Source of the DNA: Baffinella frigidus
Lineage: Eukaryota; Cryptophyceae; Cryptomonadales; Baffinellaceae
Reading direction: 5' to 3'
Assembly: GCA_026770585.1 (NCBI GenBank)
Contig: MU647611.1
Location: forward strand, 60,117 to 70,348
DNA length: 10,232 bases
Part shown: piece by piece, positions 6,357-10,232 of the stretch
Layout: each line of letters opens with the position of its first letter
Numbering within the stretch: position 1 is the first letter of the stretch
Made by a program: the position numbers and the translations under genes
The notes under the pieces: generated by a model
Databases searched by the model: none
The model's input: the letters and a program-made list of their open reading frames with translations, nothing else
Told to the model about the DNA's origin: nothing

Positions 6357-8343
6357 GTAACGGCGGAGGTGCTGGACGCTGCAAAGGCGTGCCGTGTCTC
6401 GGCTGGCCTCCCACTTGACGAGACATCTGGCCTCCCGGCTCCAGACTCGGTGCGCTGCCTTCCACTGCACTCACTCTGGGTGTCACTTTCAGCTGACATC
6501 TCGAGTTTTCTATTTGTGTGATATAAGGTTAGGTTATCAGGTGGCGAGTTATCATTTGATAACCCAGCCTGGCGGCTGATAACTTGGTGATGCGCTGATA
6601 TGATACCACCCGCGCACTGATACCCCAACCCTAGTACACTAGAACCCTATAGGCGTCCGCTCGTGGTTGCTGTCTCGACGCTGAATGTCTCTCTTGAGAT
6701 GTAATCAAGCAGTGCGTGCCCTGGCTCGCACGCGTGTGTATCGTACAGGGGTAGACGCGTCCACGGAAGGCTTTGCCCCTCAACAACTCGCGAGTGCCTC
6801 ATCGTGAGCTGTGGTACGGCCTGTCCGCGCGCAGGACCTTGAGGATTTATTGCGTCTTATCATCTCGAGGCACGTTTTGATGCAGACATCGCGAAAGGGT
6901 AACTTGTATTTAAAAAGGACTACTGACCCGACATAATCTGAGCAGGAGGTTTTCCGGATCCTGGGACGGTCGTCAGTCGACATCATCAAGTCCGGGGGGT
7001 ACAAGCTCTCTGCCCTCGAGATCGAGAGCAGCCTCTTGCAGATCCCCTTCATACAAGAGGTAATACCGTTTCTTACGGTGGAAATCGTCAAATGTTGCAT
7101 GGTCTGTAGTGGCTCCAAGTGACTGTCATCCTCGGCTCCTCCCCCGCCTTCTCCACCTGCAACACCCTACACCCTACACCTTGTGCTGGAGGGCGCCCCG
7201 CTCTGCATCTACATCTCTCTACTGCTACATCGCTGTCGACAGCGATGGAGAGGAGGGAACCACGCGCGGTCCCGTGCACCTTCGGCTCCCGTTTTCGCCC
7301 ATCTATTGTTGAATTGCGTATTCGAGAGCTTCTGCTGTAAGAAACGGTCGGAGGGTGGCAGACCTGATTCCAGGTCAACCATATTTTGGCATTCCGTAGG
7401 GTGCCAACGTATGCGATGGAGTAGGGTGATATGGAGTGCCAGAATTGGGTTGGCGTCAGGTCGGCCACCCTTACGACACGTGTTACGACTTGTCACGACA
7501 AGGCTCTCACTGAATCTGGTGATGGCGTGAACCGCACGTCAACTGTCAACACATCTGCTCTGGGGCGCGCACTTTCGACAGTGGTCTGTCCATATTTGAC
7601 CATGGTCAAATCACACGATCCTATCCCGACATGGCAGGTAGCAATCGTGGGCCTGCCTGACGAGGAGTGGGGAGAGGTGGTGGCCGCAGCGATGATCACC
7701 TCTCGCGAGTCGTCTCTCGAGGTGCCTCCAATTGCTACCTTCTCGCGTGTTTTCTGGCAAAAAATCCAGGAATTCACTCCAGGCAAATTCCCACTTGTGA
7801 CCTGGCGTGGTGCGGCGGTGCACCAGCGGACACCGACTCCCAATCATCTTGCCTGGAACAGCGAGACCACTTTCCTCGCGTCATGTAAGCAATGCCTTGT
7901 GAACGAAGTGCCGTGCTGACCCACGAGGACGCCACCGGCCTCCTTCTCACTCCGCGCTGTGTTGGCACCAGTGCCTTGTGCATTACCCTCGGTTCGCAAC
8001 ACTTGAGTATGCGCCTTTTCTGCACCCGCACTTGGCTTATTTTGCACCGCAATGCATCTCGGTGTGGAGGAGGTCAGTACCCGCGGTGTGTCTCTGTGTG
8101 CCGCAGGTGAGAACACTGTCAGCCGAAAGTTTTTGCGAAAGCCAACCTTCATGGAAACTGTGTAAACGTTGGGCGTGCGGTGGAGTAAATGCATTGTATC
8201 TGTGTGTGCAGGAGGTGCGCGGCGAAGCGAAGAAGATGATGGCTGTCTACAAATGCCCCAAGAGGGTGCTCTTCGTGACAGAGCTTCCCCGCAACGCGAT
8301 GGGCAAGATCCAGAAGCACCTTGTCACCTCCCTCTTCACATGA
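21..8343 (+). CDS. ACSF3/AAE13-like malonyl-CoA synthetase (ANL superfamily), 3' part, 13 exons, N-terminus outside window
   Basis: Spliced model: 21-171, 434-482, 820-929, 1399-1465, 2147-2242, 2365-2451, 3199-3262, 4077-4150, 4516-4566, 5506-5616, 6946-7059, 7638-7721, 8212-8343. Phases agree at all 12 junctions, giving 395 residues plus TGA. Residues are numbered from the first whole codon at 23. ANL motifs occur in order: P-loop YTSGTTSKPKG (45-55), LPLHHIHG (86-93), AVPTVY (133-138), GSAALPLP (170-177), ERYGMSE (192-198), GWFKTGD (274-280), [14 protein letters not shown] (293-306) and PRNAMGK with the expected catalytic Lys384. The GSAALPLP and [16 protein letters not shown] stretches resemble human ACSF3 and plant AAE13 from memory. 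Family members form malonyl-CoA from malonate, CoA and ATP, supplying mitochondrial fatty acid synthesis or detoxifying malonate. Cell location cannot be judged because the N-terminus is missing. Human ACSF3 has a similar length from the P-loop to its end. A related medium-chain acyl-CoA synthetase is the main alternative. Confidence 0.9.
271..420 (+). repeat. Degenerate telomere-like array in the first intron of the window
   Basis: After GTCTCGCCTGAA come about 20 variable units of CCCTAAA, CCCCTAA, CCCTGAA and CCCCAAA. The C-rich strand is the sense strand. The array stops about 13 nt before the acceptor of the next exon. Degeneracy argues for an old interstitial array rather than a telomere end. 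Confidence 0.85.
434..482 (+). CDS. Exon b: second half of the P-loop ([12 protein letters not shown])
   Basis: The first base completes the split Thr codon. The exon then encodes [16 protein letters not shown], so the joined motif is TSGTTSKPKG. The family norm is TSGTTGKPKG, so Ser replaces the usual Gly. The acceptor is GGTGGCAG, the donor is GTGCCGCCCC at 483, and the exon ends in phase 0. At 49 nt it is one of the shortest exons; it is identified by motif and phase. Confidence 0.85.
483..819 (+). other. Intron 483-819: minisatellite, short telomere-like run, exon-copy
   Basis: It holds a 10-nt tandem repeat (units ATGTTCTCGA and TGCGTCTCGA, about five copies, 493-545). A CCCTAAA-like run follows at about 668-716, and then a diverged copy of the start of exon c (744-819). 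The stretch between 546 and 667 shows nothing I can identify. Confidence 0.7.
744..819 (+). pseudogene. Diverged tandem copy of the start of exon c
   Basis: 69 nt (744-812) align without gaps to 820-888, with 49 identities. Both begin directly after CAG. Read in exon phase the copy gives [20 protein letters not shown] then PLH, against [20 protein letters not shown] then PLH. Of 20 mismatches, 11 are at third positions, 5 at first and 4 at second. The copy has no donor and its 76-nt offset is not a multiple of three, so using its acceptor without further splicing would shift the frame. Confidence 0.8.
820..929 (+). CDS. Exon c: LPLHHIHG substrate-pocket segment
   Basis: It encodes [20 protein letters not shown] followed by [17 protein letters not shown]. 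The HHxHG stretch is the conserved A4-type segment of this family. The acceptor is CGCGGCAG. The donor GTGCGCGCCC at 930 leaves two bases (GC) of an Ala codon. The open frame continues past 930, but the continuation ([15 protein letters not shown]) matches nothing expected, whereas the next exon restores the family pattern. A diverged copy of the first 69 nt lies directly upstream. Confidence 0.88.
930..1398 (+). other. Intron 930-1398: short direct repeats
   Basis: It contains a tandem pair around CAGGATGyTGaACCGGAAATCCT (981-1024). A second copy of the donor region lies at about 1036-1063 (GCGTACGCGCCCCTCC against GCGTGCGCGCCCCTCT at 928). A (CTC)n stretch and two CTTTACAG acceptor-like sites lie at about 1074-1105. 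No further exon is supported. Confidence 0.65.
1399..1465 (+). CDS. Exon d: [15 protein letters not shown] segment
   Basis: One base completes the Ala codon. The exon then reads [22 protein letters not shown], matching the family position where plant AAE13 has LPKFS and human ACSF3 has PEFSP. The acceptor is ACAACAG, the donor is GTGCAAGATA at 1466, and the exon ends in phase 0. The match is short, so support comes from phase continuity and position in the domain order. Confidence 0.8.
1466..2146 (+). other. Intron 1466-2146: minisatellite, fold-back element, spaced repeats
   Basis: Three units of 27 nt start at 1530, 1557 and 1584 (consensus GACCGAGGGATGTAAA...). A fold-back element spans 1700-1850. 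Three diverged copies of an A-rich motif (aatGCGtACTaAATGTATAGG) lie at about 1933, 1982 and 2083. A short CCCTAAG/CCCTACA run ends at the acceptor. The rest is unremarkable. Confidence 0.7.
1700..1850. mobile_element. Fold-back / MITE-like element with 29-nt terminal inverted repeats
   Basis: Arms 1700-1728 and 1822-1850 are reverse complements with two mismatches (core AGCTAAGTCAAC against GTTGACTTAGCT). A second inner GTTGACT copy at 1804-1810 extends the pairing with the CCCCCTGA on the left side. The element is 151 nt and non-coding. No clear target-site duplication is visible, so a non-autonomous transposon is likely but not shown. Confidence 0.6.
2147..2242 (+). CDS. Exon e: [12 protein letters not shown] segment
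   Basis: A 32-codon exon opening with [20 protein letters not shown] and ending in PEDKRISLK. The AVPT(V/M/I)Y motif is standard in ACSF3, AAE13 and MatB. The acceptor CCCGCAG directly follows telomere-like CCCTAAG/CCCTACA units. The donor is GTCTCGCC at 2243. Both ends are in phase 0. Confidence 0.92.
2243..2361 (+). repeat. Telomere-like array filling the 122-nt intron 2243-2364
   Basis: The donor GTCTCGCCTGAA is followed by about a dozen CCCTAAA, CCCTGAA and CCCTACA units that run up to the acceptor ACACAG. This is the best-preserved CCCTAAA array in the window and makes up nearly the whole intron. Confidence 0.9.
2365..2451 (+). CDS. Exon f: [15 protein letters not shown] segment
   Basis: A 29-codon exon opening with [20 protein letters not shown] and ending in EWASYT. 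The (S/C)GSAALP motif is characteristic of the malonyl-CoA synthetase group. The acceptor ACACAG lies at the end of a CCCTAAA-type array, so almost the whole preceding 122-nt intron is repeat. The donor is GTCAGTCC at 2452. Both ends are in phase 0. Confidence 0.93.
2452..3198 (+). other. Intron 2452-3198: 19-nt tandem repeat and exon-start copy
   Basis: Three 19-nt units (GTGTGTTGCTCAGACGGTT type) lie at 2742-2760, 2761-2779 and 2780-2798. GACCGTCTGAAC at 2810-2821 can pair back with them. A partial copy of the acceptor and start of exon g lies at about 3133-3168. The stretches 2460-2735 and 2830-3130 are relatively AT-rich and show no feature I can name. Confidence 0.65.
3199..3262 (+). CDS. 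Exon g: [16 protein letters not shown] (A5 motif)
   Basis: It encodes [20 protein letters not shown] then I, with one base left over. YGMSE corresponds to the YGxTE adenine/ATP-binding motif with Ser in place of Thr. The Arg before it is, as I recall, a malonate-contacting residue in MatB enzymes. The acceptor is GCGCGCAG and the donor is GTGCACCC at 3263. A partial copy of the acceptor and exon start sits 47 nt upstream. Confidence 0.92.
3523..3626 (+). repeat. CAACCCT heptamer array
   Basis: About nine exact CAACCCT units lie in the middle, with variants (CAACCAT, CAACCCC) at both ends. The unit length and C-rich sense strand match the telomere-like arrays elsewhere, but the unit is CCCTCAA rather than CCCTAAA. 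It is more homogeneous than the other arrays, which suggests recent expansion. Confidence 0.9.
3749..3773 (+). pseudogene. Copy A of the exon h start
   Basis: It follows GGCAG and reads, in exon h phase, (G)SWHLPTT, against (G)SWRVPTT in the functional exon at 4077. The TGG and CCGACGACG blocks are identical. After the copy, sequence turns into CT and poly-C repeats, so the family-like continuation is lost. Confidence 0.65.
3791..3862 (+). repeat. CT / poly-C / GTCT simple repeats
   Basis: (CT)7 is followed by interrupted C tracts, then about five GTCT units and a CGCT-rich tail. The block is strongly pyrimidine-rich on the sense strand and lies between the two exon-h start copies. Confidence 0.85.
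3929..3952 (+). pseudogene. Copy B of the exon h start
   Basis: It follows CTCGCAG and reads (G)LWRLPTT in the exon h phase, then diverges into the TGTACAACTAACTG satellite. It lies 180 nt after copy A and 148 nt before the functional exon. The CAG acceptor and CCGACGACG block are intact. Confidence 0.65.
4077..4150 (+). CDS. Exon h: [16 protein letters not shown] segment
   Basis: Two bases complete a Gly codon, then [20 protein letters not shown] and TRDE follow. Family members have (G/T)VG.PLPGV here, so the PGV Gly is Asp in this gene. The acceptor is AATAACAG and the donor is GTCAACCC at 4151, running straight into a C-rich array. Two earlier copies of the acceptor plus exon start lie at 3749 and 3929, but only this copy continues into family-like sequence. 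Confidence 0.85.
4151..4515 (+). other. Intron 4151-4515: C-rich array at donor and short duplications
   Basis: CAACCCT-like units begin at the donor (4152-4198). Poly-C tracts lie at 4262-4272 and 4350-4360. Near the 3' end, related segments at about 4398-4437 and 4441-4513 share CATGACTA...GAGTTCCG and GTTCC(C)GAGGCGG. The second of these runs up to the acceptor. Confidence 0.65.
4516..4566 (+). CDS. Exon i: EPGELF segment
   Basis: A 17-codon exon, [17 protein letters not shown], that ends within the GE(L/I)xV strand just before the conserved (K/R)GP motif supplied by the next exon. The acceptor is GGGGGCAG. The donor GTAAGG at 4567 is the closest to a GTAAGT consensus in the gene. Both ends are in phase 0. 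The linker to the preceding strand is shorter than the one I recall in human ACSF3. Confidence 0.8.
4567..5505 (+). other. Intron 4567-5505: tandem pair and G-rich array
   Basis: A 22-23 nt tandem pair (TGCACGACCGGGACGCGGTG type) lies at 4708-4752. A G-rich, telomere-like stretch (GGGTCAA, GGGATGA, GGGTGA units) runs at about 5424-5496, just before the acceptor, opposite in strand to the other arrays. The segment 4760-5400 shows no supported exon. Confidence 0.65.
5506..5616 (+). CDS. Exon j: GWFKTGD (A7 motif)
   Basis: A 37-codon exon opening with [20 protein letters not shown] and carrying [10 protein letters not shown] near its end. GWFKTGD holds the ATP-ribose-binding Asp of the family. 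The acceptor is TGAGCAG and the donor is GTACCTTC at 5617; both ends are in phase 0. A GAG directly before the CAG makes this a possible tandem (NAGNAG) acceptor. Confidence 0.94.
5945..6014 (+). repeat. GAA/AAG trinucleotide repeat
   Basis: Interrupted GAAGAAGAAAAAGAAG is followed by about 13 uninterrupted GAA units. The open frames it creates (poly-Lys forward, poly-Ser reverse) are repeat artefacts. Confidence 0.9.
6320..6354 (+). repeat. (CT)17 dinucleotide repeat
   Basis: A perfect CT run ends directly in CAGGTAACG. It is the only long uninterrupted pyrimidine tract in front of a CAG in this gene. Confidence 0.9.
6946..7059 (+). CDS. Exon k: [14 protein letters not shown] (A8 hinge) segment
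   Basis: A 38-codon exon opening with [20 protein letters not shown] and continuing through [18 protein letters not shown]. This is the hinge between the large N-terminal and small C-terminal domains; (S/A)ALE(I/V)E is standard in ACSF3/AAE13. The acceptor is TGAGCAG and the donor is GTAATACC at 7060. Using the GAG three bases earlier would add one Gln. Confidence 0.94.
7060..7637 (+). other. Intron 7060-7637: no strong feature
   Basis: It contains two or three CCCTACA words (about 7163-7180), and CGCTGTCGACAGCG is a short palindrome near 7231. Overlapping open frames on both strands show no family resemblance. I see no exon in it. Confidence 0.6.
7638..7721 (+). CDS. Exon l: [17 protein letters not shown] segment
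   Basis: A 28-codon exon, [20 protein letters not shown] then TSRESSLE, matching the C-terminal-domain pattern (V.G.PD..WGE.V.A). The acceptor is ATGGCAG and the donor is GTGCCTCC at 7722; both ends are in phase 0. The frame stays open to 7919 if the intron is retained. That tail does not resemble the family, and it omits the catalytic Lys exon. Confidence 0.92.
7722..8211 (+). other. Intron 7722-8211: acceptor-like duplicate near 3' end
   Basis: The first 198 nt remain open in the exon l frame but encode nothing recognisable. GTGTCTCTGTGTGCCGCAG followed by GTGAGA at 8107 resembles the true acceptor region (TGTATCTGTGTGTGCAG) about 105 nt later. The rest shows nothing definable. Confidence 0.6.
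8212..8343 (+). CDS. Exon m: terminal exon with PRNAMGK (A10) and stop
   Basis: It opens with [20 protein letters not shown], then [15 protein letters not shown] and a short tail ending LFT before TGA at 8341-8343. PRN.MGK carries the Lys that catalyses adenylation in ANL enzymes. The tail after this Lys is about 11 residues, which is normal for the family. The acceptor is GTGTGCAG. No AATAAA or TGTAA signal is evident just downstream; a fold-back repeat begins 7 nt after the stop. Confidence 0.95.
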   Translation, partial: EVRGEAKKMMAVYKCPKRVLFVTELPRNAMGKIQKHLVTSLFT

Positions 8344-8350
8344 GACCTAC

Positions 8351-8465
8351 CAGGGGTGCCTCGCTCATGAGGAGCCGCGCCCCCCCGTAGGACTACCGGA
8401 GGGCTCCAGATAGGCTTACTTCTTTGTCGTAGGGGAGGTGCGCCTCCTTATGAGCGAGGCAACCG
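8351..8465. mobile_element. Fold-back repeat, copy 1, in the presumed 3' UTR
   Basis: The left arm (GGTGCCTCGCTCATGAGGAG, from 8355) pairs with the right arm ending at about 8464 (CTCCTTATGAGCGAGGCAACC); pairing continues through C-rich/G-rich stems. It starts 7 nt after the stop codon. Its arms and centre resemble a second copy at 9074-9194, so it is a repeat family rather than a unique terminator. Confidence 0.65.
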
Positions 8466-9628
8466 TGTACATTGATCGTTCGCGAGTGAAGACTCCCGTC
8501 GGTCCCCAGAGGGATCCGTCAGGCTCTTCGGCTCATTGAACTTGGTGGACTTTACTTTCGAGAAACTATGTGCAGGGGCGCCTCTACTACACCAGAACGC
8601 TTCCCCGTCCCCCGGGGGCCCTGCAGTACGTTTGGCAAATGCGGCTTCTTTGCGTCTGCCTAATGTTCACCTCAAAGCCGACACGCATGGCTTTCCTCAT
8701 CCCCAAGCTGCCCCTATGCCTCTCCAGCCTCCACCGGGGTGTGTGAATAGGTTTGGGAATGAGTCCAGAAGGGGTTGGATCGGGGAGAAGAGGAATGCGA
8801 AAGAGGCTCGGCGCAGCGGAGTGCAGGGACCTGGGGACAGCTGTAGGGATAGCCGGAGTGGCTCTGCACACAAAATCCTCGATGTTTTGGATTTACTCTG
8901 TCGTACGCCGTGGTCGTGAGTGGTACGGAGATGGTGCATCAAGGTGATGTTAGGACGTGCTGGCCACTTGCTCGCAAGGACAGCCGAGTGGCCCTCTGCA
9001 CCCTCACAACTGCAGGTAGGTTGGGGAACTCCAACGGAGTGAGGATTACATGGGATGCCTGTTGGTGGGGAATACAGGGGTGCCTCTCGCACAAGAAACC
9101 TTCCCTCACATAGGACCACCATAGGGCCCTATGCATAGGCCTACTGTGAGGTCCTAGGAAGGGGTGGTTCCTCATGAGCCAGGTACCCCCTGTGAAGGAA
9201 TGAACGCATGTGACCCTCCCAGAAGAATTGCATCGTGGCAACTTTAAATCGTGGCAACTTCTCAGGGACGCTCTTGCGACTTGTTGCTACACGCTTGCAC
9301 GCTGTGTGAACCCCCGACCACAAAACATCGTCTGCAACTCGCCGACACACCACTCCGCTCTGCAGAAGCACGCGTTGCTTCCAAACGGGTGTCTTAAATC
9401 TTTAAAGCGCAAACACACGTTCACCAGACACACCACACTTTCATGGTGCGTGCCCTGGGCATGCAGGGATATCCTCAAGTGGCGATGGGATCAAAACTGA
9501 CCCCGCAGAGGTCCTAGGCTCCTACGTATGCCCTATGGTAGGGCGTATGAGCCTACTCGCCAGGCCTACCCGGCTCTTGCCGGTGCACACAGCGTCCAGA
9601 AGCATGAATTGCCCATGCCAGAAGGCAG
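8466..9628. other. Downstream region without a supported gene
   Basis: Apart from fold-back copy 2, it holds a 14-nt direct repeat (ATCGTGGCAACTT, 9232-9258) and a short hairpin at about 9517-9555 (AGGCTC..CCCTA with TAGGG..GAGCCT). CAG|GTAGGT lies near 9015. A stretch at 8576-8629 (GRLYYTRTLPRPPGALQY after GTGCAG and before GTTTGG) could be an exon, but nothing confirms it. Confidence 0.5.
9074..9194. mobile_element. Fold-back repeat, copy 2
   Basis: The termini ACAGGGGTGCCT and AGGTACCCCCTGT are inverted. The centre (ATAGGACCACCATAGGGCCC then ATAGGCCTACT) matches the centre of copy 1 (GTAGGACTACC..AGGGCTCC..ATAGGCTTACT). It is 121 nt, close to copy 1 at 115 nt. A GAGGTCCTAGG word inside recurs at about 9509. 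Confidence 0.6.
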
Positions 9629-9746
9629 GGCGTGCGTCCCCCCGAACGAGCGCTTCTCCCCTGGCATCTACATGAGCTCCGGCATCCACGGTTGCGCGTT
9701 GAGCCAGTACATCAATGCACTGCACACCCACCACAGCAACACTCGA
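9629..9746 (+). CDS. Possible exon of an unidentified downstream gene
   Basis: Between GAAGGCAG and GTCAGACG the frame reads ACVPPNERFSPGIYMSSGIH then GCALSQYINALHTHHSNTR. About nine in ten codons end in G or C, as in the synthetase exons, and the opposite strand lacks this bias. I do not recognise the protein. There is no linked second exon in the window, and the boundaries are guesses from GT-AG context, so this may be chance. Confidence 0.3.
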
Positions 9747-9891
9747 GTCAGACGCGCGCACAGGACATCATAGACACACGTTGAGACGCAGGCCACGCAC
9801 ATCGCCCGGGATGGCGAGGTGCAGTTTTTGGAAAGCGCGAGTCAACTGTGATGCAATGGGGACCTGCCTCCCCCACAAGTGCCCCACCGGT

Positions 9892-10200
9892 GCACATGCG
9901 AGATGCTTGCAAGCATGCAGGAGCCCGGGGCGGGAGGGCGCATCACCAGGCGCCCACACGATATCCAGTCATCACGTCTTAAGACCCATAGACTTTTGGA
10001 GAGTAATAAAGAAGAAGGTGCGCAGGAGAGATGCGAGCAGAGAGGGAGAGCGGGGCGGGAGGGCGCATGTTCAGGCGCCCACGCACTGTTGGATCACTCG
10101 TCTCTTGGCCTGAGAGTACTATAGAAGAACAAGGTGCACGGGAGAGATGCTTGCAGAGAGGGTGAGCACTGTGTGGTGGTGCCCTCTTGTCTTGGACTTG
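9892..10200 (+). repeat. Long tandem repeat, about 2.5 units of 116-128 nt
   Basis: GAGATGC anchors recur at about 9900, 10028 and 10144. GGGGCGGGAGGGCGCAT followed by CAGGCGCCCAC recurs at about 9927-9957 and 10052-10083. AAGAAGAAGGTGC and AAGAACAAGGTGC close units 1 and 2. The third unit breaks off near the window edge. AATAAA at 10005 lies in unit 1 but is not kept in unit 2. Confidence 0.8.
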
Positions 10201-10232
10201 TTTGGTACTCTCGAGAGTGATCCAACAGGGGG

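Larger units (their letters stand above)
5617..6945 (+). other. Intron 5617-6945, the longest: microsatellites and inverted repeat
   Basis: It contains (GAA)n at about 5973-6011, (CT)17 at about 6320-6354 followed by CAG|GTAACG, and an inverted repeat built on GTTATCA/TGATAAC (about 6533-6584). Short CCCTA-type words occur near 6625-6650. No additional exon with family similarity was found. Confidence 0.7.

Noticed and set aside
7722-7919. Open extension of exon l into the intron
   Set aside because: It encodes no family-like sequence and would drop the catalytic Lys exon. It could only be an intron-retention product.
8697-9122. 141-codon minus-strand frame
   Set aside because: It has no recognisable motif, overlaps the fold-back repeat and lacks the G/C third-position bias seen in the real exons.
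9892-10200. CRISPR-like array
   Set aside because: There are only about 2.5 long units with diverged sequence throughout and no short conserved repeat separating unique spacers; the genome is eukaryotic.

Overview
The window looks like nuclear DNA from a GC-rich, intron-rich microbial eukaryote. An alga is plausible: introns and spacers carry degenerate seven-base arrays of the plant/algal telomere type (CCCTAAA and variants), exon codons end mostly in G or C, and all introns are GT-AG. A prasinophyte-type green alga is my best guess, but this is inference and the lineage is not proven by the sequence.

Positions 1 to 8343 hold the 3' two thirds of one plus-strand gene. It encodes an ANL-superfamily acyl-CoA synthetase of the ACSF3 / plant AAE13 / MatB type, so it is probably a malonyl-CoA synthetase. 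I could trace thirteen exons: 21-171, 434-482, 820-929, 1399-1465, 2147-2242, 2365-2451, 3199-3262, 4077-4150, 4516-4566, 5506-5616, 6946-7059, 7638-7721 and 8212-8343. Joined, they read in frame through every junction to a TGA and give 395 complete residues from the lead-in to the P-loop to the C-terminus. The N-terminal part lies upstream of the window. The twelve introns are 122 to 1329 nt long and make up about 85% of the locus. They hold telomere-like arrays, minisatellites, simple repeats, a fold-back element and several decayed duplicates of neighbouring exon starts or splice sites.

Positions 8344 to 10232 lie downstream of the stop codon. They hold two related fold-back repeats, the first only 7 nt after the stop, a short hairpin, one unidentified stretch with strong coding-like codon bias (9629-9746), and a roughly 116-128 nt tandem repeat running to the window edge. 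No complete second gene, RNA gene or CRISPR array is supported.

The most unusual signal is that introns 2, 6 and 7 each contain diverged copies of the next exon's beginning together with its CAG acceptor. In the exon 3 copy the differences cluster at third codon positions, which suggests the copy once evolved under coding constraint.
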